64,000 nt of DNA from positions 23,195,292-23,259,291 of the forward strand of contig NC_088312.1 in NCBI RefSeq assembly GCF_910592395.1, read 5' to 3'. Position numbers and translations under genes: made by a program. The DNA is from Lineus longissimus (taxonomy: Eukaryota; Nemertea; Pilidiophora; Heteronemertea; Lineidae). A model generated the notes under the pieces. The model saw only the letters and a list, made by a program, of their open reading frames with translations. It was not told the origin of the DNA and did no database searches. This document shows, one piece after another, positions 10,874 to 23,000 of the stretch (its first letter is position 1; the number at the start of each line of letters is the position of its first letter).

Positions 10874-12240
10874 TAAATTGTTCTGACTAATCTAAGATAG
10901 GTAATCTTAGCAGTTCTTGGCAACTGGAATCTGGGTCCGGCCTCGTAAGAATATTCAGCAGGCGGTCCTCGATTCTGTTGTCATCATCGGTCCTCCTCGT
11001 AAGGGGCAGCTTTAGTTTAAGTCTCAGTTCGGTGTGACCTTACAGGTCATTTAACATTAATGCCTGAGTGCTCTTAACTATATGGCACTATCAATGTTTA
11101 CTAACAAGCTTTTACCTTAGTAAATGCTTAAAACGTATATAACTGAATGCCAGTATGAACAACTATCTAAATGTCAAACTGGACTAATTAATAGTGAACT
11201 CACAACATTTACTCTGTTGACCTCGTCTGGCTTTTCACCCGTCTCATCAGTTCAGCAACATCTCGGGGGCTGAACAACGACTTCCATCAGCAGATTACAT
11301 CTACGGCAGCGACATCTACAGCAGGCAACGTCTAACATTGGTTTGACGGTACTATCGACAGGTTTCAAATGACGTTGGACTAACGACTGGACGTCACTGA
11401 AGCATCAACGGGGTACGAATCGCATCTGGTTAAACGACTAGAAATCATCTATAATGGCGACATCTATCTTCCTAAACGTGGTAAATGTATGGCAATTCTA
11501 GATGAAACGTATCCCCTCAAGACTGGGCAGCTCGAACAATAACTAACAGCTCCCAAGCGGCGACACCTTTTGGCACGGTGGGACTGGTCAACCAGTTGTG
11601 AGTCACTGGTGTTTTAAATGCACTGTGCAAATGCACTAAATATTGAGCTGCCGGCTAATTCCGACACTAACAGCATGTAACTGAAGACGGTGTACTGTAC
11701 AGTGTACATCCGCCATAATATGTTTAAAAGACTAACGAGTCAATCAAAGTCTAACTAAAGTCCTTAAAAACATGGAAAATAACACATTAAAATTCAGTTC
11801 AGTTATATAATAATTTGGCCAACGTTCAGGAGAGAGGTTTTTGAGTTTATAAGCCTAGGGGATCCCCTGCCAATTAATTATGATATTATTTACGACGGAG
11901 ATTTCAAAATGGCGACCACGTCTTCAAACTTGAAATGTTTCAATGAATTGATTTAAAAGTTCACTTTTCGGTGGATACAAGCTGCTTACTCTACTCTTCT
12001 CTTCTCTGGGTGGTTGGTCTGTGAAACAGCAGGCTTCGTTCTTCTGTACTCTAGGCGTGACGTTCTCGAATTTAGGGCGTTTTCCAATCTCGTAAAAAAG
12101 GCGATCCTCTCTCCGTGAAGACTTTCTAGTGTGTGGCCAAGGTTCAACTCCGAGCGCCGCGAAGCCCGAAAAAACCAACCAATCAGGGCGCTCGATGACG
12201 AAACGACCTTGACCCTCATAATAATATTTACAGCAGACTA
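10874..12240. other. non-coding interruption between the two BEL/Pao gag parts
   Basis: About 1.37 kb separates the N-terminal and C-terminal gag fragments. No ORF here shows a recognisable domain. It could be a secondary insertion or a diverged intron; I could not identify terminal repeats or a target-site duplication. The only structure noted is an AT-rich edge on each side. Confidence 0.4.
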
Positions 12241-13072
12241 CATCGTCAGCACAAGTAGCCATCCGAGACGCGACTGTTAATGCCAGGATCAGTGTCATGT
12301 ACCACTGGCCTTTTCTCAGCTGGGGACTTAGCAGGAGCAACGTCACATCCTTGGCTGTCCCAACCTTCACACAAACCCTGGTTGTCTGGCAAGTTGCCAA
12401 CATTATCTTTATTTGCACATACTAGTGAGTTTATCAGTGGCTGAGCCAATGGCTTGAACTCTAGGGCAATGGGATCGAAGATTACCCCCTTTGGTGTAGA
12501 GGATAGTCCGTGTGTCTAATTCCTCCATCAGGATATTGTCTTCTCTTTCACTCTTTTCCAATTCTTCCAAGATCACTACCTTGGCATCAGCAACCCTGAT
12601 TTGAGTGTTTAACTCCAGTTCTTCTTCTCTCAGTCGCAGTTGGAGCTTCTCTTCTTCGATTTTCGACCTTTCTTTGAAGGCTGCCGCCCTTGTTTCTAGT
12701 TCGGCCTTTAACTGAATTTCCTTCTCTCTTGCCCTTCTGACTGAAGAGTTGGTCCCGGACCCTGATCGGCTGGACTTGCTCGATTTTTTACTTTCACCCG
12801 TACGAGATGCTTGGTAACGTCCCACCATGGCGTTATCGAGTTTTCTTAGATCAGCCTCTGCCCTGCTCAACCACTCTACTATCGTAGCCTTGAATTGTTT
12901 AAGTTTAGAGGTTGTTGAAGTCCCCCAACAGGGCTTCGACTTCCTGTTGATTTTTTAGCAGGCGTTTCAAAACATTGTTTCTTAGTTTACCCTTCGATTC
13001 CTTAACATATTCAAGTCCCTTATCTGTTAGTTTTTGGACACGTTTGTCCATACCTTGATCTTCTTGATCCAT
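12241..13072 (-). pseudogene. BEL/Pao gag, N-terminal coiled-coil part (frameshifted)
   Basis: Three consecutive reading frames together resemble the N-terminal half of BEL/Pao Gag. The first starts at ATG 13072 and stops at 12905-12907. The second (about 12930-12490) has a Ser/Lys/Arg-rich stretch followed by a long Glu/Lys/Leu coiled coil (EEEKLQLRLREEELEL). The third (about 12484-12246) is a polar tail. The shift between the second and third lies at a run of five C (12485-12489), consistent with a 1-bp homopolymer gain. The assignment rests on the charged coiled-coil layout and on its position upstream of the DUF1759 part. Confidence 0.6.
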
Positions 13073-14189
13073 GTTGTTCTTCTCGGCTTCAAGGACAGGG
13101 GGTTAATCGATATTTTCCTATCTTGCCTCTTTCTTCCGTCCGGGGGATGAGTTTACTATAACGACTCCGATGTCCTTTTAATGTTTTCTTTATTAAACTA
13201 TCAGAATCATCACGTAAACTGAAAATACAAAGACAACAACAGTATAAGACAAAGTCACATCCTAAGAAATTGTCCTTATTGAAACTTACAGTAAGGTGCT
13301 GCCACCTATATTAACTTGACGGAACCAAAAAGAACTTGCAGTATTGAATGAAGACAAACATGTAGACAACCGAAAACGTCCTCAAAACTTACAAGCACCC
13401 AACATAGGCTAGCAAAGATGCAAAAAGAGCTACAGCGCTCGTATACTATTGACATACAGGACAAAATTACCAAAAACAAGTCTATAACTATGCCGCTTAT
13501 CTAACATTACGAAGTGCGGCTTCCTGCGGCACACACCGAATGTCACATGGCGTATTCGCGACATTTTCCTCCGATAAGAAAGACGAAATTCTAATGTATT
13601 ACTCGTACTCAAAGGTAGCCACCAGCAGTTCTAGTATGTCTTAATATAATATTGCATAGATTTACCTCAAAATCTGGACCTGTCTTGTCAAGAATAGGTT
13701 AAATTAACCACCAAAAGGTCCGTAAAAATAAAACAAGTGTTTTCTGTCAAAAAGTCTATTGCGAAGCGACAATAACCAAACTATACTGAATGTCCCAAAA
13801 AATAAACCACTATATAATGCGCCGAAGACAAAAAACCTAATCATAACCAACGGTTGTTACACCAGTTGTTTGCTATAATTGAGAAAAGTTTGTTATCAGA
13901 TTTTAAAACTCAGAGGCTCATGCCAGTGAGCATGTTGCGCATTTTAATAGTAATAGTAGCTCGAATTGGGCACATGGCTTGAAAGGTTTAAAACATTGAC
14001 CTGTGATAAAAAGGGTGAGTTTCTGGGAATGGCCTGCAAAGGCAATTGCATTTTCTCACCCATTTTTTCACAATCAAATATTGTTTATGATGTAAAATGT
14101 ATGATGTAAATAATGAAGTAAAAATGTACAACATAATAAGAAAGTACTTCTTTGAAGTTATTTATGTTTTGTTATGGTAAAATGAATTA
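13073..14189. other. non-coding stretch upstream of the BEL/Pao relic
   Basis: The BEL/Pao leader and 5' LTR would be expected here. I could not delimit an LTR by TG...CA ends or a primer site. No gene is supported. The sequence is AT-rich with only short ORFs. Confidence 0.4.
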
Positions 14190-14485
14190 CAGGCCCTTAC
14201 TGTAAACTCACTCAGGAGCTGTCCGACCGTCAAATGGCAGCACCCGCTGGATCTGTCATATTCATAGTCCCCTGCTGTAAACTCACCCGGCCAGGAGCTG
14301 TCTGGGCTTCAAATGGCAGCACATGCTGGATATATCAATATAGGACAGCCCCCCCCCCCCCCACTATAAACTCACCCAGGAGCTGTCTTAACCTAAAATG
14401 TGGCAGCACCAGTGGGACATATCAGTCGGCTACCATCCTACGTGTTGGTCTCTACTGTAAACTCACCCAGGAGCTATCGCCTCTT
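14190..14485. repeat. degenerate tandem repeat, about 80-100 bp unit, four copies
   Basis: The phrase CTGTAAACTCACCCAGGAGC and close variants recur near 14200, 14276, 14365 and 14456. Most copies are followed by a matching tail (AAATGGCAGCACNNGCTGG). Spacing varies because of indels, including a run of 14 C at 14349-14362. Confidence 0.75.
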
Positions 14486-17400
14486 GATCATGTGAATCAA
14501 ATGCTGGTCTGGAGGTCTCAGAAGCCCACTTTGTCCCCTCCAATAGATCTAAGACATGCCTTTTCCGAGGCCGGGATGGATGTACGCTATCCTGATTCAA
14601 ATATTATTCATCATTCTCTTCGTTGGCCATCTTCTTAGGTGCCTGAGATTAAAAATAAACATCGTCACTGAAAAAAAAACACCATGTCCTTTCACTAAGA
14701 CGAGAATATCGTCTGAATCGGATTCTGGGTCGTGTGAAGACAAGTCTCAAATGGTCTGTGAGAGGTGTCTAAATGAACTCTTTGCGACCTCGATGTCAAT
14801 CGTCAGAGATAACGCCCAAGTGGGAACAGGTTATGAAATTCGGCACGCGGCGACTTGTCGTAGCGGACAATTCAAGCGATTTTTGCAAAGCGACAAATCG
14901 CGTCAGTGACCGATTCGTCTTTTACAGCGACACTATACGCACTCAACCTTGTGCTGAGGGGATCTTCTTGCCCACCAGGCACTCCAGTTACAGCTTCTCA
15001 GCTACACAGCTGGTCACATGTCTTTGAGTAAAACTGATTGGTCAAGAGCCTTCTTGCGTCGATAAAACATGTCTGTAACTGTTACATGGACTAAGTGACC
15101 TCTATTGAATAATCAGCGTTTTATATTGTGACCTCTGATCCTCTGAATCCAGACGATCACGTGATAATAAGGCATTGTCCCATGAGAGTTTGCGAATCTG
15201 CAAAATCTGTCGCTGACGATCGAGAACCATCGTACATATCATGGAAGTAGTCTAGGTGCCAATTAAGGTGGTGACCTTGGCCGTTGGGGTCAAGGTCGAG
15301 AATGACGTAATAATTGAAATCAACACAAATGAACCAGTCGGGGGCCACAAAGTGACTTTATTAGCACCAGGTCAACCAATGAACAATTCAAATCGTGAAA
15401 CAGCAATAATTCATAAAAATATACGGTTATATACAATGGCCGCCAAAACAACAGAAACGATCTTATTTCCTCACTTTCAGATATGATGAAAAACATCAGC
15501 CATGCTTGCAACCAGTCGACAATGAGGAACTTGAAAGTGGTAGATGGTGATAAGAAAGTAACTCCCAGATAACTGAAACTTTCTTTGTAAACCGTATCTA
15601 GGATAATTGATATAATGTTGAAGAAAAAACTTGATTCCGAAAGCGTTATGGCAAGATATGGCAAATAACAGGAACCAGACCAGCCGGTGCCAGTGGCTCT
15701 CGCATGTGAATAGACTGAAACCAGCTCCCGACAAAGACTCATTATGCCAACCAGCATCAAAAAGACAGGCGTGCCAGTCTAGCTAAAGGGGGAACTACTC
15801 AAATGACAGGACGCTACGCTCGCTCTCCTAGTTAAAATAAAAACAGAGGTTTTTGAGCGGAGCAACTGGATCACGTTCTGTACGTTTCTAAAAACCTTGT
15901 TTCAATACTTCCGCTTTCAAGTTCCTTTTCGACCAGATTAGCAATACATGCTTTAATCACGACCATTTTTCCTGCATGTCTTACATCCCAATGAGCATGA
16001 ACGTGGTACGAGTTAGAATGCTGGAAATAATGCATGCGTCCTCAAGGCTCGCACCAAAAGCGTTTTCATTTCGTCACCCGCAGGGTACTGCATGCGACTG
16101 CCACAACGCATACCATTGCAACTCTGCTTTGTCATTTCAAGCCACATTTTACCAGACAAATCATATATCGCATGCGTTGTTATATTCATGCCATATCGCG
16201 TCAAATCGCATTCGGTGCATTTATGAGATTCTGGCTTCAGCCTTCTTTACGTCCAGTTGGCAAGGAATATAACAAGGAATCACCAAACGGCGCATGTGAT
16301 AAAGAAAAAGGTCACAATCATAGTTATATCACAATTAAGATTATACAAGTTATATCAAGTAAGTATATAATCCATCCTTCGTTATATTAAGAATCACATT
16401 AGATATTTTATGTGTTTTTATGAACACTATATGGGTATCAGTATGGAGGCCACATACGGACGACATGGTCACCAAAGGAAACAGTTCGAGAGTATGCTCT
16501 ACGGGGTTTACATCAGTTATATTGAGGAAATGGGAGGCGATATGCACAATGTATTACATTTGATAGACAACTCAGTAACAGTTGTTCTTTATGATTTTTT
16601 CTTCATGTCTTTCGTAACTCTACACAACGTTCTTGTGGAAAACTATATTCAGTCCATGGTTTGACACGATAGGAGAAATTGAAATTCAAGCTAATTTTAT
16701 ATTTGTATCAAATGACCGGAGTAGGCGTTGAAACCTTGGACTCCTTCTCCATTCCAACTGTAGGTCAGAATAACTTTTGATGGAAAGTCATTTTCTGATT
16801 CCAACTGAATGCACGAAAGTTATGGCGATTGTTCATCTAGTCTAGCCCTCTAAATAAAGTTGCCGATAGCTACAAACTGTTTTATATGTACAACAATACA
16901 AAATTCCAAAATTCTAAGACTAATTGAATCTTCTTTTTCATTTCCCATATGAAAATATTCAATATTCGTTCTGTTAAATAATTTGTATAAAACATGAGCG
17001 TGTACTCAGTTTTTGGTGGTAGTCGACGTTTTGGCCAGACAATCGTTGTAACTGGTGATCACTGAGCTCCAGAAATATCAAGTGCATACGCAATGTCTCA
17101 AATGTCATCTGCTGTAACTAGGCATGTCAAGACAAAAAAAAAAGATTTTTTTATTGAAGCCAAATAATGGTTATACTCAATGAAACTGGGGCACCGACAT
17201 TTACTGAGTACACACAGATTTTTGGCGTGTGTCCCACACATTTGTGTCGAGACACCACATCACCATATATCAAGGATGGTTCCCAACAACGCCACTAGGG
17301 GGAAGCAGTCAGTGCTCATGCGTGTTCACGCAATCCCAAATACAGATATAGTATCGACTGTGAGGAAACTTGCTTTAAGAAATTACGACAGATTTGCAGA

Positions 17401-18842
17401 CATCCACGTCTTTGCGTAAAATATGATATTAAGACACACTGACTGTTTCCACTTCGATTTTTGTCTTGTCGCACGACGAGGCAAAACCGCTGCGTGGATG
17501 TACAGCCCGGTGTATGCAACAGCTCCCGTGCAGTCCGGTTAGGCTAATTTAGGGTAGGTTTCCACTCAGTGCGATTGCGAGAACGCGTGTGACCCAGACT
17601 TGGTGTTATTGTTCATATTATTGATCATTGATCATGTTATTGATCATAATTGCAAGAATATTCTGCAATACCTTTAATCTTTGTGAAATATACATGTACA
17701 TTTTCGAATTCAAACATTACAATACAAAACATTAATTTATTACCATAACAACAGCCGTGCAGGAACGAAACATGAATGATACTATATCATAACTGAAGTT
17801 AAATGTGCGCATTTGTATCACAATTTTAAATACATAACACAATTTGCTTTGATATACTTTTATTAAACGAACCGGTTATATTCAATAAGTACTAAAATAC
17901 CATAAGTACCAGCTATTTTTGCGATAAAGACACACCAATATTTCCGTCTCTATTGCACTGATATGCTTATGATACACTTGCCCATGTTGTTCTTTTAACA
18001 TCTCCCTTGAAATATTTAAAGTTCTTTAAAATTGCTGCGTCTTATTCGCAAGAATCTCCCTAGTCAATCGAAGAACAGTTATTTTAGTCCTGGCCCCAGT
18101 AAACCTCGTTCAAACATCCAAACTATTATATACTTCTTTTTTTCACCAACAAAAAGAAGTGCTATATTTTTAAAGAAATTGGCCAGTCCAGTCATTTTCA
18201 CCAACTTTTCATCTTTCAATCACAATTAAGCCTATTCTATTGCAACATATCTAGAAGGGGGTCACATGACACTTATTAAAAGAACTGTGGACCAATCACC
18301 AGCTTGTTCCATCATCTTAAAGATGGAAAAAGTTTGCAACAGTTAGGGAAACAATAAAGAGGAATTACTTCCAAAAGTAGGGTTTATTATTAAAAAGAAC
18401 AACCGTATACTTTTTTAAATAAATAACCCTCCAACAGATTTCAGAACTCATAGCCAATAAAAACCAGCTTACCCTGCCGTCGTTCTTCTTAAGTAACCAT
18501 ATACAACACACACTGATAAAGAGCACTTAAATGAAGTTACAAAACTCGACTGGCCAAATTACCAATACACAATCCTTTTAAACAAGTTTGTAGGAAAACT
18601 CGGTGGGTTTGTCATAATTCCAAATTCCTAAGATGCACACCAAACACAGTGCTGTATACTTCGCGTTTTTTGCGAATCCACTTTCAAACGCCAACTTAAA
18701 AAGTTAGAAAAATGTAAATTTCGGCAGCAAGCACGATATCTCGTCTGCTGCTAATTGAATATGTTAAGCGTGGCAAACATTTCTCGCTTACTATCATTCT
18801 GTAGTTCATAAATCACTTTTGAGTTCGGTTTGCATCTTACAA
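14486..18842. other. non-coding stretch, no gene seen
   Basis: About 4.4 kb with only short random-looking ORFs on both strands. No domain, RNA gene or complete mobile element was recognised. It includes AT-rich patches (17,560-18,460) with repeated TTGATCAT words near 17,620. Confidence 0.5.
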
Positions 18843-18906
18843 ATAGAACAAATCACGTGACCACGTATGGTCCATCACGTGACCACGTATGGTCCATCAC
18901 GTGACC
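18843..18906. promoter_or_regulatory. three TCACGTGACC E-box motifs in a 22-bp tandem repeat
   Basis: CATCACGTGACCACGTATGG is repeated with a 22-bp period, giving three CACGTG palindromes in 60 bp. The core TCACGTGA matches the bHLH-leucine-zipper (USF/MITF/TFEB class) site. It lies about 0.9 kb beyond the stop codon of the synaptotagmin gene. Function as a regulatory site is inferred only from the motif. Confidence 0.45.
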
Positions 18907-19774
18907 ACTAATCACTTTACCAAAAACATCGGTTCAAGGTGAATTTGACCAAAATGTTTACATCTCCCGACGAAACCAACATGTGAACCTACGATGCAAT
19001 CTATTGAGCAGTAGCATCAACTGTACTATTCATACTTTTTAAACTTGCAACACTTTTCAAGGTACAAGCTCATCAATCTCACGGTGTCAAGTTCGGAGAT
19101 GCACTCTATATAAATCTAGCTACACTTAAAAAATGTTTGTAGTCTTAAATCTCACTGAGTTGATAACACAGAGTGTGTTTAGATCATCCTTTCAAATCAT
19201 ACATCTAAATCCACCTACACTATCCCAGGACAGTGGTTATTGTTCGTCTTCAAATGTCCATAGTTAGACAACGAAATGCCTCATTTTGCAGAAAAACATT
19301 TACAATACCGATTCTGATGTGTTCAATACCTACCAACGCTCTGGCAACCAGCAGAGCAGTGGCTACATTTCGGCTTCGTTAAAGTTCATCGCAATAGATG
19401 ACTAAACATCTTATGCCGTCTAAAACACTTCCAAAGGAAGAGAAATGTCCAAATCATCACTCACTTTAGTCGCCTCATCAACTGCCAAATGCGCAACGAA
19501 ATCATCTTTCCTTGTTTATCAAAAACACCATTCTTATTTAGTAACCGTTTGCGACCACATAACAATCAACCTGAGAAAAAGAAATGTCTCAGTGCTAAGC
19601 CTACAGAAGGCACTTTCAATTGACCCCAAACGTGATGGGTGTCAAACATTCAAAATGGCCGCCAGATTCAACCCAGCAGTCTTGCGTTGTGATGCAAAAG
19701 CTTGGCATTCTGGCCATTTGACCATGAATATACGGTAGATCTCCAGCCAATGTATGGGCTTCATCTGACTCTGC
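18907..19774 (-). other. 3' flank / probable 3' UTR of the synaptotagmin gene
   Basis: No coding sequence. It follows the TAA of the last synaptotagmin exon on the minus strand. I found no convincing AATAAA on the minus strand in the first several hundred bases, so the transcript end is not placed. Confidence 0.4.
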
Positions 19775-20082
19775 TTACGGACGCTTGAGACTGTGCCACA
19801 TGGCAATCGCCTTACGGAAATTCCCGGTCATGTCAGTCCAGTGTTTTGCGCCCGCTGACAGACCCTCCTGCGATATCACGCACATACCAACCAGTTCATT
19901 GTGGCCGAGGAGATCATAATCCATCACTGCAATCTCCAAGGCAACCCTCGGAAGCATTTCCGCTGGAACGTTGAAAACAAGAGCCTCGTTCCAGACCGGA
20001 TTTCGTGTATTCTTCCTCACGGCGGTCTTCTTTTTCTTGATTTTCTTGCCGTTGACGCTCAGTGAGACTCTCACAAATGGAT
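19775..20082 (-). CDS. SYT12-like: synaptotagmin exon 6: rest of C2B and stop
   Basis: 308 nt after a GCTTTCTAG acceptor, completing a split Asp codon (D317, SDPF). It has the lysine-rich patch (residues 329-335), NPVWNEALVF, loop 3 with D371, D373 and E379 (MDYDLLGHNE), and the C-terminal HW...IAMWHSL signature of synaptotagmin C2B. The stop is TAA at 19775-19777. Confidence 0.95.
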
Positions 20083-23000
20083 CTAGAAAGCGCCAAGAAC
20101 AGATCGTATCATTAATTGTTGAGTGATAAAATAAAACTTTGCTAAAAGGTAAAACTAAAACGTCTGTACGAAGAGCTTCACAAAAGGTTGTGCATCAAAA
20201 TGATTGGACAGCAACCAGTATAGGAGAAGAAAAATCTTTCAAAAAATTCTCGTAAATGTCCACCGAAGTCGGCAGGATCCAGCTTCTTTGTTGTGGTCAA
20301 ATCGGTACCCTTAACTTTAAACTCACCTGATGAGCTTGATGCTGTTGCCATCTCGGCCATCTTCAAGTCCTGTGCCTTCATGATGACCACTGTCAGCCTC
20401 TCCGCCGACGGCAGGTAGCTCAAGGACACCAGCAGCTCGCCAAGGTCGCTCTCAGTCTGCAAGCAAATGCCAACAACATGAGACGTTGGACCAAGAAGTA
20501 GACAATGCTTTATCCAAGGCGTGACGAGCTTAAAAACTTAACAAGTATGATGCCAAGTTGGGGAATCTGATTAACCACTGAAAATATAAGGCTGAGAAAG
20601 TTAGAGACTGAAATATTGGTGGTCACTCAAACAGATGCATAACATACGTGCATGTAGAAATGAACGATGTTCTTCAGGCGCCATGAAGAAAAATTGCGAC
20701 CTGGTTGAAATATATACTGGCCATGATTGCTAGCAATAATTGAACGATAAATCAAGATACTAAGGTTTGCGATGGTTGTAAAACAGTATGACAGAGGAAA
20801 GTTCAGCTAAATTATTTTATAGCACACTAGGTCAAATTTGTCCTCCGAGATACTTCAAGCACTTCACAGAACGTCTGGGCAAATCAATGGAATGACAAAG
20901 GCAGGAAAGTGGAATGATTAGCATTACAAGGTGATGGCTATGCCTTAGATTCACTACATGACTGCACCAACCTCAGTCACCAAGCTATAATGACACCCGA
21001 GTTTTGTCGCTTCGCTCATTGCTTACTTTATCTGAATGTACCTTGCTTATGTCAAAATCTTAACAAGCTTCCATTTGATTCCAATTCTTGCATTTCATTC
21101 TTACATTCGGCGTTCTTAAATTACATCTTTACATTCTAACATTACGTTTTACATCTTTACATTCTAACATTACGTTTTACATCTTTACATTCTAACATTA
21201 TGTTTAACATCTTTACATTCTAACATTACGTTTTACCCACCTGCTCATGTTTCTGTACGTCACTCCATATCTCCAAACTGGTGCTAACGTCAACTTGAGC
21301 CAAATCGAGGCTGACGCAACCGATGACGTCATGCCTCGAGAACTTGTCATAATTGTAGATAAAGAACGAGATGGTCCTATCGGCGAGATCTTCGAAGGTC
21401 ACCGGGAACTTGAAGTACTCGTCAAAGACTGGGTTGATTGTCCTCCGTTTAAGGGACGTCTGGCGGAGCTTGGTGTCGATTTCAGGACTCAGCACCAATT
21501 TGACATACGGGTCACTCAAGCCGGCAGTGTCTACGGGTGGCAAGTCTTGGGCTGGAAAAAAAGATCAGTTATGACATTGCTTCAAAGTCAGATTGGCCCC
21601 TTATATAGCATTAGTGATAATAGATAAGACAAAATGCCATAAAACGTCTAACGCAGCAGTCTGACCAGTGCCTGAACGAACAACTAAAGCACAACAATCC
21701 TTAACTGCACGGCTTCAAGTTCTGCCCAAGCTATGTGGTACCGAGGACTGAGGTTGTGCATTCAAATTCCGGTTGATCCTTGAAGAAAGTAGGCCTGCCA
21801 GGCAGTTTTCCTCAGCTGTTAGTTACCCCTGCGAAATTCGACTGGAAATTGTCGGCAAAAGCCGGCAATTTCCACCTAATTCCAAACTATTTTTCCTTGC
21901 CAGGAGGCTGGAATTAGCTGGAAATTCCAGAAAATGTCAGGGCTGGAGTTTGGCGGTATTTTGGTAAATGGCAGTGCCAGAAAATGCCAGCTCTGGAAAA
22001 AGCTGGCATAACCTGGCATTAGCTGGAACCTTTAAATTTCCAGAGCTGGAATTAGGTGGAAAAATCTTGACCCAGGCCTTCCAGCTGATTACCAATGTCA
22101 GGGCTGTCATTTATTGGAAATAGCTGGCATTAGTTGACATTAGCTGGAAATTACAAATTCAGCATGCAACGAGGAATGTCAGGGCTGTCATTTACTGGAA
22201 ATAGCTGGCATTAGTTGACATTAGCTGGAAATTTAATATTGAGTATGTGACCTGCTCTACGTTTGAATCGATCAGAGCACTGCACACTAATAAACAGGCG
22301 TTTTTTGTCACTCAACAGTGACTCTGATTAGAATCGTTGTGATATGCAACAAGAAGATCTCTTGTCGTGGAGTAAAACCAATAATCGCTTAGTTTTGACT
22401 TTGCTGATTGCAATCTTGTCACACGCACCTGCGATTATCACCACAGACAGGCAATTTTTCACATGCAAACATGATTGCATGTTGATTGTGCTTGATCCCA
22501 GGCCGTGCGATTTCCAATTCTAATTCAATTTTGATGGCATCTGCAATTATAACTGCAAACAAGCAATTTCTGTCACACAGAAATATGATTAAAGGTTGCA
22601 GGTTGATTTTGCTTCCAACAGAGGTTGCTAGGATGACCAGTTCTTGTTGCGGGCACCTGAAATTATCTATGCAAACAAGTGATTTATGTCACTTGCAAAC
22701 ATGATTGCTGTGGCATTATCAAGTTTTGAGCATATATGCCACTGACCTAATCCCTTAGTTTTCTGACACAATCTTGTCACACTGTAATAATGTAAATATC
22801 ATTCTTGGTGTGTGTTGAATGGACTTAGACGAGCATAAGAGGCCCTATCATATAAAATGTAAGATTATTGCTTCACTGAGGCTCCTTGCAGACACCTCTG
22901 CCAGGCGGACACTTCCCCATTGCAGATGGTTTAAGTTGCCACATGACCTGGGTTGGAGTGCTCGTCAATGCCGACTGGCGTCGTCAGGGCTCAATGCCCA

